Shown: piece by piece, positions 23,541 through 37,200 of the stretch
Layout: each line of letters begins with the position of its first letter
Position numbering within the stretch: position 1 is the stretch's first letter
Origin: Ipomoea triloba
Lineage: Eukaryota > Streptophyta > Magnoliopsida > Solanales > Convolvulaceae
Assembly (NCBI RefSeq): GCF_003576645.1
Contig: NC_044922.1
Span: forward strand, 23,836,805 to 23,900,804
Direction: 5' to 3'
DNA length: 64,000 nt
Position numbers and translations under genes: made by a program
Notes under the pieces: model-generated
The model's input: the letters and a program-made list of their open reading frames with translations, nothing else
The model's database searches: none
Told to the model about the DNA's origin: nothing

Positions 23541-24164
23541 ATTGTATTGATAGGAATATTATATTATCAATGCAATATTGTATGATTGTGAAGAAGCTTG
23601 GAAGTTGATAGATAAATGGTTTTGTGGAACACAAAACTTAAAGAAATGTGTTTTTTCCTTCTATGTTGATTTAGCAAATCGTCATAGTACAAAATAAAAT
23701 TAACTTAATTACTTTTCAGGTAAACTATGGTCATGTCAATTAACTCTTTTTAAAACAATTTTAAATATTTAAAAAAAAAAAAAAAAAAACCTCATCTCCG
23801 GGTAAGTAGTTTTTATTTTTTATTTTTTATTTTTTAATTTCAAACTTTTTAAATATTTAAATTTTTATTTTCATGTGTAATTTAGCTAATTTGACTTTTA
23901 TTTTAAATTTAAAAAATGCTATTAAAAAAATCAGATACGTCGGTGGAAGGGTCGGAACTCGGAAGGACTCATGTCTACGGAGTACATTATGACCCAGAAA
24001 ATGAAAAATAAATTCCATTGAAATTTCTCTTCTCCATTTCCAGTGGAAGCAAGGGTTAATCGAACTCAAAAACTACAACAGATTCTGGGAACTGCATCAA
24101 CTGCTCTTCACTTCATCAATACTGTACTCAGCTGAAACAAGCAAGGGTTCTCAATCATCTGAAA
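23541..24164. other. Intergenic and TOL 5' region
   Basis: AT-rich with a poly(A) run near 23770-23789. I see no gene. About 24060-24164 is probably the TOL leader, since it is less AT-rich and directly precedes the start codon. Confidence 0.45.
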
Positions 24165-26355
24165 ATGGATAAATTTGATAAGCTGAAACTGGCCTCATCG
24201 TCTCTGGGTGAGAGATTGAAAACCGGCGGCGCCCAAATGAGTCGGATGTTAAGCACGAAAGTGAAGGAAATGCTGCAAGCGCCGACGCCGGAGTCGAAGA
24301 TGGTGGAAGAAGCGACGTTAGAGACGATGGAGGAGCCCAACTGGGGGCTAAATCTCCGGATTTGCGCGATGATCAGCAGCGAGGAGTTTAACGGGACCGA
24401 GGTGGTGAAGGCCATCAAGAGGAAGTTGCAGCAGCAGGGGAAGAGCGTGGTGACTCAGAGGCTGAGCCTCGATTTGCTGGAGACCTGCACCTCCAATTGC
24501 GACAAGGTCTTCTCCGAGGTGGCTTCTGAGAAGGTTCTGGAAGATATGATGCGGATGATTGATGATCCGAAGACCGACCATGGGAATCGGGTGCGAGCTA
24601 TGCAGTTGATTAGGGCTTGGGGCGAGTCTGAAGACCTCAAGTACCTCCCCGTTTTCCGTCAAACTTATATGGTAAAACCCTCATTTAATCCTTTATTCTG
24701 TTTTCCTTTTTTGTTCGTCTTAAGGTATATTCTGTTGTTGTATGTATTTTCTTGTTCATAGTTGCAATCTATGAGATTTGTCCTTGCATTAGAAACTATA
24801 AATCTAGAAGACTAGAATGCTTGTATTGGGATACTTTGGGGGACAAAAACTGATTCTTGGGGGTAACCTTTTACCTCCTTATGATCCTTTGCCAGGCTAG
24901 AATCACAAGGCGGGTTGCACACCCTCGGGTTGTGGCTTCAGGTTTCCCTTGTTACCCAAAAAAAAAATTCAATAAATATGTTGTGAGGTATTGATGAGTT
25001 CCTTGAAAGAATGATGTTGGGGTTTAAATTAGGTTTTGTCCATTCCCATTTACTTGACTTTAGATCAAGGGTGAACTTAAATATGGAGTTTGAGGCTCTA
25101 ATTAGGTTAAATACTTGGAGATTAAATTCATTAATTGTGTATTTTGTCCCATGTATACCTGAGTTTAGATTTAGATGACCTTTACTCTGATGTTCTTCTT
25201 TGCTTATTTAGAACTTGAAGACAAGGATACCTCTAGAAGTGCAGGATGGGAATGCTTCTCCCATGCAGTACCCCTTGGAGTCATACGTCAATCAACCGCC
25301 AATATCACCACCGGGGAATTACCCTTTTCCTGAAGCAGGGTTGCAGAACCAAGAGCATGTAAGTTCGATTGATTATGGTGGTGGGTCTGTTGAAGAAAAG
25401 AGAGAATTTCTCGTAATAGCACGCAACAATCTGGATATTTTTTCCAGCATACTGAACTCTGAAGTTGAACCAAAACCCATCAAGGTTAGGCTACTATCTC
25501 CAAACCCCTATCATTGGTATTGGTATCTATTCAGTTATTTGGTAATACTCCTCTGCTAGTCTTGTTTCCCCCGAAAATTCTGCTTGCTTTCATTGTTTTT
25601 TTTGGGGTGACGAGGGAAACCCACAACCACTACCCGAGGGTGTGGACTGGGTAAACCCTGCCTTGTGACCCTAGCTGGCAAACCTAGGTTGCTCATAGTT
25701 GACCGGCTCAAACCTAGAAGGCTGGGATTCAAACTCGTGAACTTCTGGTTACAAGTTTGTATCCTTAGCCATCTTGGCTAGGGTTATCCCCTGCTTTCAT
25801 TGTTTTTGGTAACATATTCATTTGTCAGTAGGCCTTTGATATTTGTCTCATTGCCTAGTCTCTTGGATAGTTTTGATTGAGATCCTAGTGTGCTAAAGGA
25901 ATCAGATTAGGGAACAACATTTGCTAAAAAGATCATTTGTGCTTTCTCAGGACGATTTGGCAGTAAGCATGTTGGAGAATTGCAAGCAGTCTCTTGCAGT
26001 TATTAGAAGGATCATAGAAAGCACCTCTGATGATGAAGGGATGCTGTTTGAAGCTCTGAACCTACACGATGAAATTCAGAAAGTCATTTCCAAATACACA
26101 GAAATGGAAGCAGCCCTGGATTCAGGAGGCGAACTGCCTAAAACGGGTGATGTTGAAAGTGAAGCGACTAAGGATGCCTCGGATTCCGGTGGTGATGTTG
26201 GAAGGAAAGTGTCTAGTGATGGTGATGTCAAAGAACCCCATATACAGTTGCCAGTCCAAGCTACAAGCACAGCCGATGGAGTATATTCCTCAGAAGAAAC
26301 GAGGTTTGGCCATGAAGCTGATAAGCCAGATTTCCCAGGGAATAATAAGGTTTAA
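24165..26355 (+). CDS. TOM1-like (TOL) VHS/GAT domain protein
   Basis: Exons 24165-24671, 25212-25484 and 25951-26355 join at codon boundaries through canonical introns to give 394 residues, in the range of the short plant TOL proteins (TOL1/TOL2 type). Residues about 45-168 form a VHS domain (EEPNWGLNLRICAMISSEEF, KSVVTQRLSLDLLETC, HGNRVRAMQLIRAWGESEDL). The GAT domain spans the exon 2/3 junction (about 225-315; ARNNLDIFSSILNSE, DDLAVSMLENCKQSLAVIRR, LNLHDEIQKVISKYTEME). These proteins bind ubiquitinated membrane cargo and act as ESCRT-0 substitutes in plant endosomal sorting. The C-terminal 80 residues are acidic and low complexity, and I see no clathrin box. Both introns carry a SINE of family A. 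Which TOL paralogue it is needs a phylogeny. Confidence 0.93.
24855..24970 (+). mobile_element. SINE-like family A copy in TOL intron 1
   Basis: TTTTACCTCCTTATGATCC, TTTGCCAGGCTAGAATCAC, CACCCTCGGGT and GGTTTCCCTTGTTACCC with an A run match the family body. The tRNA-like head is absent. Confidence 0.65.
25597..25797 (-). mobile_element. SINE-like family A, near full length, in TOL intron 2
   Basis: Read on the minus strand, a head with GTTACAAGTTTGTATC and GGCTAAGG-like boxes is followed by the family body and ends GTCACCCC plus an A run (T run at 25597 on the plus strand). It lies opposite to the copy in intron 1. Confidence 0.7.
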
Positions 26356-27099
26356 TGGGGCTAATTGCACTCTGATCCGGTTGTCTAATAGTTAGTTGTA
26401 GACTTGTAGGTGCTAGCTTTAGACAAACTAAAATAAGATTGAACAGTCTGCATTAAGTAGTTGTCAAATAATCATCACAATGCCCTTTAGTGGAACTACT
26501 AGTAGTGTAAAATCTTCTTTTCCATATCATGAGTCTTATGGAGTTTGGACTCCCATATATATTTATTTTTGTAATAAATCAAGCGGATTTCCATAGTTCT
26601 CTCATTGCTGATTTCAAATGCCCAGTCCTTTTTTCTTTAGGATTTGTATGAGAATTATGCTTTACTCAATTGGACTAGTAGAAAATATATACTCCTTAAC
26701 AACATAAAATGAAAAGTAGAATTTACTGTTTACTTTCTTTTTCCAAATTTACTTGGAAAACTAGGACCTTTGGGCTTCCACCACAATCAAGCTTCAAGCC
26801 TTCAAAATCCCACCTAGTCACTGGTCAGTGGTCACTTGTGTATGTATTTCTCCAAATCTCACCAACTCACGGAGTACCACCTAGACCTCTAGAAGAGTTG
26901 AATCAAATAGTGAGAGTAGAGAGTATGGGTGTGCATTCAGTTAACCGAACCGAATTAACCAAAAAATTTAAAATTTTAACCGTTAATCGAACCGATTTTT
27001 TTTTGAAAATCGAACTGAGTTGTTTATTATTGAATTAACCAAATTGATGTTTTTTTCGATTAACCGATTAACCAAATTTTTTTGTAGCTAAATTTTAAA
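26356..27099. other. TOL 3' region and intergenic
   Basis: The first few hundred bases probably hold the TOL 3' UTR. The remainder around 26940-27070 is built of AACCGAATTAACC-like short repeats. No gene is seen. Confidence 0.45.
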
Positions 27100-27320
27100 T
27101 CCTACCTTGTGGTCTAGTGGCATCCGGTTTATATAGGTTCCGACCTGGTCATTCTCCCCAAACTTCAGTTGAGCTGTTGATACGTACACCCATGTTCACT
27201 CCGAGAGGTACAGGAGTTGTGGGAATTGAACCCGTCACTTTGTGGGAATTGAACCCGAGTTATCCCAGAATTCCTCCCCACAAAGAAAGCTCAGTTGCCA
27301 CTTGAGCTACCCCATTGGGT
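27100..27320 (-). mobile_element. tRNA-derived SINE, minus strand
   Basis: On the minus strand CCAATGGGGTAGCTCAAGTG gives a good Pol III box A and GGGTTCAATTCCCACAAAG gives box B about 45 nt later. The box B segment is present twice (GTGGGAATTGAACCC on the plus strand at about 27219 and 27241), which suggests a small internal duplication. The body then runs to CCACAAGGTAGGATTTAA near 27100. Confidence 0.65.
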
Positions 27321-28134
27321 TATATTTCATATTATATTGAAAATATAGTTGGTATTTTGAGTAATATTTATGCTATGATTAATATTATTAAAGTAAGAAT
27401 TTTAGATATGAAATCAAACTTATATTTTATATTACTGTAATATATAATGTCTATTACCATTAAAAAATACAAGAAAATATATTATATATGCACGTGAATG
27501 GTAATAATAATGGAAAAAAACAAAAATTATAACGGTAGAGATATTTTTTCTCTAAAAAAAAATTATATATATACTTTTTGAAAAAACCAAGGGAGAAAAT
27601 GCATTAATCAAGAATATGCAAAATACAACTAGGAGGGTAAGACTCTCAAATACCATAAACATAGGAACAACTAGTTACCCGTGGAGTTACCTGATTCGTT
27701 GACCTAGTACAATTCTTATAACATAATAATGTGTATAAAAAATTAACAGAAAAATTGACATACATAAAAGATATAATTGAATTGAGACGTATTATATTTT
27801 TAGATTAGAAATTTTCATATTATTATTTAATCGCGAATGATATATATAAAACAATTTTATGATAAAAAAATAATATAGTAAATAATAATGAGATTGTGTT
27901 TGATTTATTTTAATTATATTTTGTAACAACGTTTCCTTTTATGCACATAGAAGAAACATAAAAATAACTTTTTCAATTACCATAATACGGCTTAGGCGCT
28001 TGGCCTACACGGCGCTATCCTTAAAAATTGAGCACTACCATATAAGTGATAAGTCCGTATTTCCCTCTCTGCGCTTCGAACTCGAAGATGGTAGCTACTT
28101 CCCTCTCAGTCCTAAATTTTCTCCCAAATATCTA
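27321..28134. other. Intergenic, AT-rich, SMC1 upstream
   Basis: No gene is visible. The last 150 bp become more GC-rich and likely belong to the SMC1 promoter. Confidence 0.5.
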
Positions 28135-28144
28135 CCCGCCAAAA
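28135..28144 (-). promoter_or_regulatory. E2F-type site upstream of SMC1
   Basis: CCCGCCAAAA on the plus strand is TTTTGGCGGG in reverse, a full match to the E2F consensus TTTSSCGS. It lies 130 bp before the SMC1 start codon. E2F drives S-phase genes, which fits a cohesin subunit. Binding is inferred only. Confidence 0.55.
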
Positions 28145-28273
28145 CCCTTGTACGATTTCGAGCCCTAATTTCCAATTTTACCAATCAAATTTCCACTCTC
28201 AATCTCCATTTTTCCTAAACTTCACACTTCTCTGACGGCCTAGGGTTTCTACGTTCAGTTCCCCGACCGCAAG

Positions 28274-31200
28274 ATGCCGTCTCAACCATCCCCCGGCAAA
28301 ATCCACCGGTTGGAGCTCGAGAATTTCAAATCCTACAAGGGATTCCAAACAATTGGCCCGTTTTACGACTTCACGGCCATCATTGGCCCCAATGGCGCCG
28401 GAAAGTCAAACCTCATGGACGCCATCAGCTTCGTCCTTGGCGTCCGCACTGGCCAACTCCGTGGCGCGCAGTTGAGAGATCTTATTTACGCATTTGATGA
28501 TCGTGAGAAGGAGCAGAGGGGCAGGAAAGCTTTTGTCAGGATGGTCTATCAGTTGGCCAGTGGTACTGAAATTCAGTTTACTCGCAGTATCACTAGTGCG
28601 GGTGGCAGCGAGTACCGGATTGATGGAAGGGTGGTCAACTGGGACGAATACAATGCCAAGTTGAAGTCCCTTGATATTCTTGTTAAAGCACGGAACTTTC
28701 TTGTGTTTCAGGTTGTTTTGCGCATTACCAATCATATACCAATATCTTCGCTTTTGAAATTTTCTACTTATCATTATTCATTTTTACTTGGAACTCATTA
28801 TACACCTGTATTTCATTTTTGGCAATTGAGCTTTTTTGCCTTCACCTTGGTCATGAAGTTGGAAGACATAAGGTACATAAGGATTGTGGTACTAGTTCCT
28901 TAGAGTATAATCCAGAGAGGGTCTTGTAATACTGTGGAGGGTTGTGAAATAACTGTATGGTTGAGGAGTAAGGGTGAAAAACTTTGAATCTGTATGTTCA
29001 GATGGAAACAAAGAATAAATTAAAATTTTAAAGAAAATTAAAATTTCCTTGAATTAGTGATTGAGATATTTATTCTGCAGCCTAATATTAAAATCCAAGG
29101 TTTTCTTGCTTTTGGTTGAATGTAACAAGATGGGATTTCTGTGAACCTGTGTGTGCTTGATTAACTATTATGTTATACAGGGTGATGTGGAGTCAATTGC
29201 ATCTAAAAATCCTAGAGAGCTTACAGCTTTGCTTGAGCAAATATCTGGGTCTGAGGAATTCAAGAGAAGATATGATGAATTAGAAGAGGAAAAAGCTAGA
29301 GCTGAAGAAAAGAAGGCACTTGCTTATCAGAGGAAGAAAACAGTAAATATGGAGCGGAAACAGAAGAAGGAACAGAAGGAAGAGGCAGAAAGACATCTTC
29401 GCTTACAAAGGGAGCTGGTATGGCTTCAGAGTTTTATTAACACGTTTTGCATGCAGACTTCTTGATCTTTTATCAGAGGAAAAAGCATCATAGTTGTGCT
29501 TTGCTACTGGTTATGCTGTTTGATTGCTAACTGCTTCTCCTAACATAAGTTTGAATGTTTGGTTAGTGTTTATAATGAGAGATTTAACAAATTATTTTGG
29601 CATCAATTCATCAAATACAATTTATTTGGGAGCAAATACCAATTTTGGTCCCACGAGTATTAGCAAAATGACAATTTTAGTCCACATGTTTAATTACTAC
29701 AAACTTTCATCCACTTCTATTGTTTTAGTACCAATTTTCATCCACAACTATTGATTTAGTGCCAGAATTCATCACACTAGTCACCCCTTTGTTTAAGACA
29801 TGCCGGAATCTAAAATATTTAGGGGTATTTTTGTCCTTTTCAACTTAAATCCCAATTTGAGTATGAATAATTGAATAAAGGGATTTAAGCCCTAAGATTG
29901 ATTCCAATTCGCAATTCTCCTCCTCATCCTACCTTAATTTGAGGAGGAGAACTGCGAATTGAGATCAATCTTAGAGCTTAAATCCCTTAATTCATGCTCA
30001 AATTGGGATCTTAATTTGAAAAGGATGAAAATACCCTTAATAATTTCATATTTCGGCACTTCTTAAACGAAGAAGTGACCGGAGTGATGAATTTTGGCAC
30101 TGAAACAATAGTTGTGGATGAAAATTGGTACTAAAACAATAGTCGTGGATGAAAATTGGTAGGAATTAAACATGTGGGACCAAAACTATCATTTTGCTAA
30201 TACTCGTGGGACCAAAATTGGTATTTGCTCATTTGTTTGGTTATCTATTAAAAATATGCTAACATTTTGGTGGTTATTTACGGAAGAATTTTTAATTTTT
30301 GCTCATGGCTACCTGTAAAGCACAGTTGTATGCTTTGTCCAAGAGTTGGCTTTGAAGTGTTGTACTTGTCAAGTTTCAAATATAAGCTTTAGGTCATTAT
30401 TCAACAGCTGTGCATCGTAGATTTTGTATAGTGGTTTTTTTTTTTTTTTTTTAGAATTAGTTACTATTCAACTTTGCATGGACTCAAAAGTGTCTAATCT
30501 GCAAAGCATGAAGGTCGGGCCTATACATGTTTAGTCCTGTTCTCTGCCTTAATATCCCTTGCCCCATGCTGTTAATCTCTGCCATTCCTCTCTTTTGCAG
30601 AAAAATTTGAAGCAAGAGCACTTTCTATGGCAATTATTCAATATAGAAAATGATATTACTAAGGTCTCTACAGACCTCGAAGCTGAAGAAATAAGAATAA
30701 GGGAAATTGTTGATGAACTAGAAAAGTATGAAAATGAAGCAAGAGAAAAGAAAAAAGAACTAAGTGGATACATGAGAGAAGTGGCATTGTATGAGAGGAA
30801 GATTGCAGACAAAAAGAGTAAACTTGACAAGAGTGTATGATTACCTAATCTTCCTTTTCTCTTTTCTGCATTTTGATTTATATGCTCTTGTACTTGAAGC
30901 TTGATTTAAATCTTTGCTCTGCATATCTAATTTGAGGCCATACCTCTGTAGTGTATGCACACTCCAGTCTCCACTCTTCAATTACTAAATCAAGTGAAGG
31001 GTGAATGCCTAATGCTTTTGTAAAGTCTTGCACTAGTACTTTAATACATGGATGTGAATTATTTTAAATTTCTGCTATTTGGAACTTTTTAGAATTTTGA
31101 TAGATGATGCATCGACCTCACTAAGGGCGTGTTTGGTTCAAATATTGGAATCGGGATGGTAATGGGAATTAAATACTTGGTAATGGTAATGGGGTTAAGT

Positions 31201-34200
31201 AGGAGGAGTTACTTTGTTTGGTAGTAAATAGGAATTGGAATCAAAATAAATAAATAATTAATTAAAATAATAATAAATAAAAATATAAAAATATATAATA
31301 CATATATATACACATAAATATATGTATGTGTGTGTGTATATATATTAAAATTCCATATTTAATGCATGGACAATGACCTTATTTATTTATTTCATTTTTA
31401 TTTCTCCCTTATTTTTGATTCCATTGTTCAAAAGTAGAGGAGCAAAAGGGTATTGGATTTTGTAATTACTAAAGGATTTGAATCCAATAGTAGGATAACA
31501 AAAGTAGGCAAACAAACATGGTAATGGGTATCAAAACCCATAGTAAGGTGCACAAGTCCCCAACCAAACACCACCTAAGTCACTATGCAACTTTTAAGTT
31601 GTTATTTTTGCATGGCATGTTTTAAAATATTTTTAATCGCCAGGTTTCTGTGTTATCAATCTTGTTGTAAAATAATGAAGTTTAACACTAATAATTCTTT
31701 TAACTTTTTATTTGTATAGCAACCAGAAGTTGTAAAAAAGAAGGAAGAAGCATCTCGCATTAATTCTAAAATTAAAAGCACCAGTAAAGAGCTAGAAAAG
31801 AGACAGGGAGAAAAGAAAAAGCATGCTGCTGAGGTTCAGAAACTTGAGAGAGACCTTCTAGATATCACTGAGCAACTGAATGAATTGCGTAAAAAAAGTC
31901 ACGATGCAGGTGGGAAACTTCAATTGGCTGACAGTCAGCTGGAGACATATCATCAAATGTGAGTCCTGATTTTTTTGCTATATTATCATGCATGTATCAG
32001 CATTTTTTTTAGTCAGAATGCATGATGCCATAATGTGAAAAATGCCACTTCAAAATTTATCTTTTGCTTACAAGGATAATATCTAGTTAAAGATGCATTA
32101 TGGGAATCTTTCATCTGGTTAAAATTTCAACTGGACCAGAATTGGAAAAGATTTTAAGGAATGCACCTTTCCATCAAATTCTACAGTAGTGTTAATTAAA
32201 TATGATAAAAGGCTTTGTTGTCAAGAGGCACAACTATATCAGTGTTTTAATAAGGGACTGGTAGTTTACACTTATTCTCTACTAAATTTCTAATTTCAAA
32301 ATGTTCTTCTACTGATCTGAAGGCATTTATTTATGCCACTAAGAGTAAGTTAATGATCTATTAAAAGACATCGCGTAGACTTGTATAACTGTAGTTTTTA
32401 AAATAAAGCTCATCTAATTTAACTCATAATATGTTGACTAGATAAGTGTCGCTTTGACGGTTTTCATTTCATTTATGACTTCTAGAAAATGGGTTAGTAT
32501 CACAAAGATTGAGTTCAGTATAGAAGCCGCCACCCCCCCCCCCCCCACACACACACACACAAGAAAGATGCACTTCAAGTGATATTTTCAAGTTTTGGTA
32601 TCATGTTTTAAAGTTGTATTGTTTAAACAAAAATCATTAAACTTAGAATATATATTAATGATTTTGAATTCCCTCTTATTTTCAATTCACATGCTTTATG
32701 TATTGTATTTCTACTGCTTTTGACTGTGGAATGGAGTTCAAAATCCAAAAAGTAGTGCTTTTGCTTTACTGCCTAATGGAGTCATGTTAAAATTTTGTTC
32801 TGTTTTATTTATATTCATTTATTGTAATGTCCATATTTATTTTCAATCCTCTTACCTCTTGTTTCATCTGAAAGAATCTAATATTATGATTATGACCATC
32901 CTTGTTTTAAATTTGAAAATAATCAAAATATACCTTTGTCATATCTCGCCACTATTGGTGGCTTTTGATTCCCTGTAGGACTGTCAATTTTGAAACTTGT
33001 AGAAGTTACCATTTTGCATATAATGATGTAACTTTATAAATCCCTTTAGAGTCTTAGGCTTTTTTTTTTGTTAGGTATAATGAGTGCATCACATATAGGC
33101 GGATCTTGTATTAGGATATAAAAATCCATAGGTTTTTTCTTTTTTTTTCAGCAAGGAGGAAGCTGGCATGAGAACTGCAAAACTAAGGGATGAAAAGGAC
33201 ATCTTAGATAGGAAACAAAATGCTGATATTGAGGCTCAAAAGAATTTGGTAGAAAATCTTCAACAGTTGGAAAATCGGAAGCAAGAGCTGGAGTCTCAGG
33301 AGAAACAAATGCGAAGTAGATTGAAAAAAATGATTGAGGAAGTCAAACAACACAAAGAAGAACTAACACTAGCAATTAAGGAACAGCGTGAGATGAGAGA
33401 TAAACATGCAGATTCCAGGTCACTCATCTCAATTTTCCAACGGTTATTATTTTCTTTAGATAGTACAATGGCTCTAGCTGCTTATTGATTTCATAATCTC
33501 TATTCATAAAAAAAATGACTTGTGTACTATATATCCTCCTTATTTGTTAAATGTGATCTTTCTTTTGTGGTGAAGACGCAAATATGAAATGTTGAAGGCG
33601 AAAATTGATGATGTAGAAAATCAACTACGTGAGCTGAAGGCTGACCGACATGAAAGTGAGAGAGATACGAAAATTTCTCAAGCAGTTGATAATTTGAAGC
33701 AACTCTTTCCTGGTGTTCATGGTCGCATGATTGATCTCTGTAAGCCTATACAAACAAGATATAATCTTGCTTTAACTGTTGCTATGGGCAGATTTATGGA
33801 TGCTATAGTTGTTGAAGATGAACACACAGGCAAAGAATGTATCAAGGTATGGGCAGTAACCATACTTTCCTAGCAATCCTTTGCATGAATGCTTTGTGCC
33901 TGGACTCACATAGTCACATGGTGGAAATCATCTAGAATAACTTCATTTACTAGGAAGGTGGTACATGTTACTGTTGAGTAACTGTCTTATGTAAATGATT
34001 AATTCTGTTAAATTTATGGTGTCTACTTTCCTGCCTACAGTATTTAAAGGATCAAAAGCTTCCTCCCCAGACATTTATTCCGCTTCAATCTGTACGTGTA
34101 AAACCAGTAATGGAGAGGCTACGTGCATTAAATGGAACTGCTAAACTGGTGTTTGATGTAATCCAGTATCCTCTTGCTCTAGAATTCTTTTTATATGCTA

Positions 34201-37200
34201 GGATTTATACCTTTATATACATTCTTTTTGTTTCTGTGTTTATACCATCCAGTTACTTCTCACTGTTATGTGCCTTTGCTTTGTTATTTGACTATCCATC
34301 ACACTCAAGATCTCTTAGTCTCAGTGAATTTGGTAAAGTCATGCTCGTTTTATTTAGTTATGGCAATAGTATAAAAATTTGTGCATGATGCCCTGAGCCC
34401 CTGACCAAGTTCTCTAGTTTTATTACATGAGACAGGTAGGAGTCTCTATATGTAGATTGTAGGATTCTCTATATCTTTTTTGTTTGATTCATTGTAAAAC
34501 ATATATCTGTTCTATCCTTCCCTATAAAATATAAAATCAAAATCCAAACAGATGCTATGAGGTTATGTGCTTAACAGTACCAGATTTGATCCAACATTGG
34601 AGAGGGCAATAGTATTTGCCGTTGGTAATACCTTAGTTTGTGATACACTTGATGAGGCCAAGCGTCTTAGCTGGAGCGGAGATAGATTTAAAGGTAAAAT
34701 CTTAAATGCATTTGTTTTTTGGGTAATGAGCCTTTTATTCCTACTACCATAAATCCATTTATACTAATATCTTGCATTGTGCTTGTAGTTGTGACTATTG
34801 ATGGGATTTTGTTGACAAAATCGGGTACAATGACTGGTGGTACAAGCTCTAGTATTGAAGTACGCTCTCATAAATGGGATGACAAAAAAGTTGATGGTAT
34901 GTGCAATGGAGTTAGGGGTGTCAAAGTGGGTTGAGGCCTGTGACTGGCCCTAACCTGCCCCACTGTGGGATGGGTTAGGGTTGAAAATTTTTGGCCCGTG
35001 AGGAAGCGGGCCTCACAGGCTCAACCTGTGGGCTGGCTAATATTTAAAAAAATGATTTTTTTAATAGAATGTTATAACTCATTATTAGATTCAAATATTT
35101 ATAACATATTCATTCTTTTTAAAATCTTATTATACATTATTGTTCATTGTATTGTATATAATATAAATATAAATTAACACTTTCGTATAAAAAAATTAGT
35201 ACAAATTTATGATTATAATTAAAACATCATTATCCATCAAATTATAGTATGTATAAATTAAAATTTATATGAATTTTCCTTTTTTTTTATTATATTAAAA
35301 TATAGTATGTAATATAATATAAGTATTTTTTTAAAGTTTATTATTATTATTATTATTATTAAATTTAAATTCTAAGTTAGCCTGTGGGCTGGCCTGTGAG
35401 GCCTACCAACCCGCATGGGGCGGGTTAGTGCCAAAGAAGTTTGGGCTGCAGGGTTCGTGAGTTGGCCTGCCAAATTTCTAGCCCGCTGCTGGGCGGGCAG
35501 GCCCGCATTGACACCCCTAAATGGAGTGTATCTAAATACCTTTGCTTTAGTTGCAAAATGTTTTAATTTTGGCCTCAGGACTGAAGAAGAAAAAGGAAGC
35601 ACTTGAATCGCAGTTGGAGGATCTTGGTTCAATTAGAGAGATGAATCTCAAGGAGTCGGAACTATCTGGCAAAATCACTGGGCTTGAAAGGAAAATTCAC
35701 TATACAGAAATTGAACAGGTTAATGGAGTAAATTGCGCCACATTTCTAATTTCCATGAATCTTCTCATACTATGCATTTGGTGAAGAGAAATGTGCTGCT
35801 AGATATTGGTTTAATTGTAAATTAACATTGCCAAGTGCTTCTAATTCATCGCACTTTGACCAGCCTAGTATTAAATACTCCATTTGTCCCATTTTGTTGT
35901 ATTTAGTGCTTTAGGTTGATTGGACTAAAAAGTTTTAATACTCTTAAGCTCAACTTTTGAAATTAAAAATTAGATATTATGAACTATACATTATGCATCA
36001 CTTATTTTAAGAATCACAATTCAGAGTTTTAAAGAAATATGTTTTAAAAAATTGGTCAAAAATTAGATTATGTTGACTCTTGAGAAATGAAACTAGGCAA
36101 TCTTTTTGGAATACAGGAGTAATAGATAAAGTTTAGGGTTGTTGGTTAGTTTCCTTGCTGTCACCAACTTTATTTAGTTTGTAGTCCATGTTGATATTTA
36201 GTTCAGACTTCAAATGTAGAATTGAATTTAATATAGCTTAGACAAGTGATTCGGTTCTTTTATTAGTATGTTGGACTTTTTTGTTGGATGAGAGATTGAA
36301 GATCAAAGTTTTCACTCTGGATATTTTCAGTCCTCAAATCTGTTGATGATTAAATCAGTTGTAACTCTTCATATATGGTTAATCTCTTCCTAGAAAATAT
36401 TTTTTTCCCTACTAGTTATGACTATTTTTTTTGCAGAAAAGTATTGCTGATAAACTTACAAACTTGAATCGTGAAAGGGAAACCATTGAAAATGAGATTG
36501 ATCGCATGAAGCCTGAACTTAAAAAGGTCTGTAGTGCTCTTTTTCTTCGTCTCTTTAGGAGCATGATCATGTGGCAGCTATTATACTACACAACTCGCTC
36601 TTGGTTTTCTGCAGTTGGAAAACGCCATCAGTGAAAGGACTAGAGAGATCCTGTCTCGAGAGAGGAGGATCAATGACATTGTTGATCGCATTTATAAGAG
36701 ATTCAGCGAGTCTGTTGGGGTGAACAATATTCGTGAGTATGAAGAAAACCAGCTCAAAGCTGTAGAGCAGATGGCTGAAGAAAGGCTTAGCCTGCACAAT
36801 CAGCAATCAAAGATTAAATATCAGTATGTTTTTTGCCTGAGTTTTATATGTTATGGTGATGCTAGCCTTAATCTTCTATTTGTGATCATCCTTGATTTAG
36901 TTGAACTCTGTACTTTCTGATTAGTACCACAAGTAAAATATCAGAGGAGAGAGGAGATTGCTGCTATAAGCAGTCCAGGAAGCTTTTATGACCTCTGCTA
37001 TAAGGATTGGTTTACATACTTAATTGATGTACACATTACTATATAACCAAAAAACACATCTCTACTTGACCTAAGCAAAGGCTCCAATTCCTTGATTGCT
37101 TTATATTTTTATGGATATGCACAACCTTGCATAGTGTCTTAGCCTTCTGCTCATCTATTTTTTCTACATGTTCTATGTACTTTTGGGTTGTACCCTGCAT

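Noticed and set aside
27100..27320. A tRNA gene from box A and box B
   Set aside because: The segment does not fold into a full cloverleaf with acceptor stem and fits a tRNA-derived SINE better.
28274..28903. A separate 209-residue ATPase gene
   Set aside because: It is SMC1 exon 1 read into intron 1; the donor after FLVFQ leads to exon 2 in frame.
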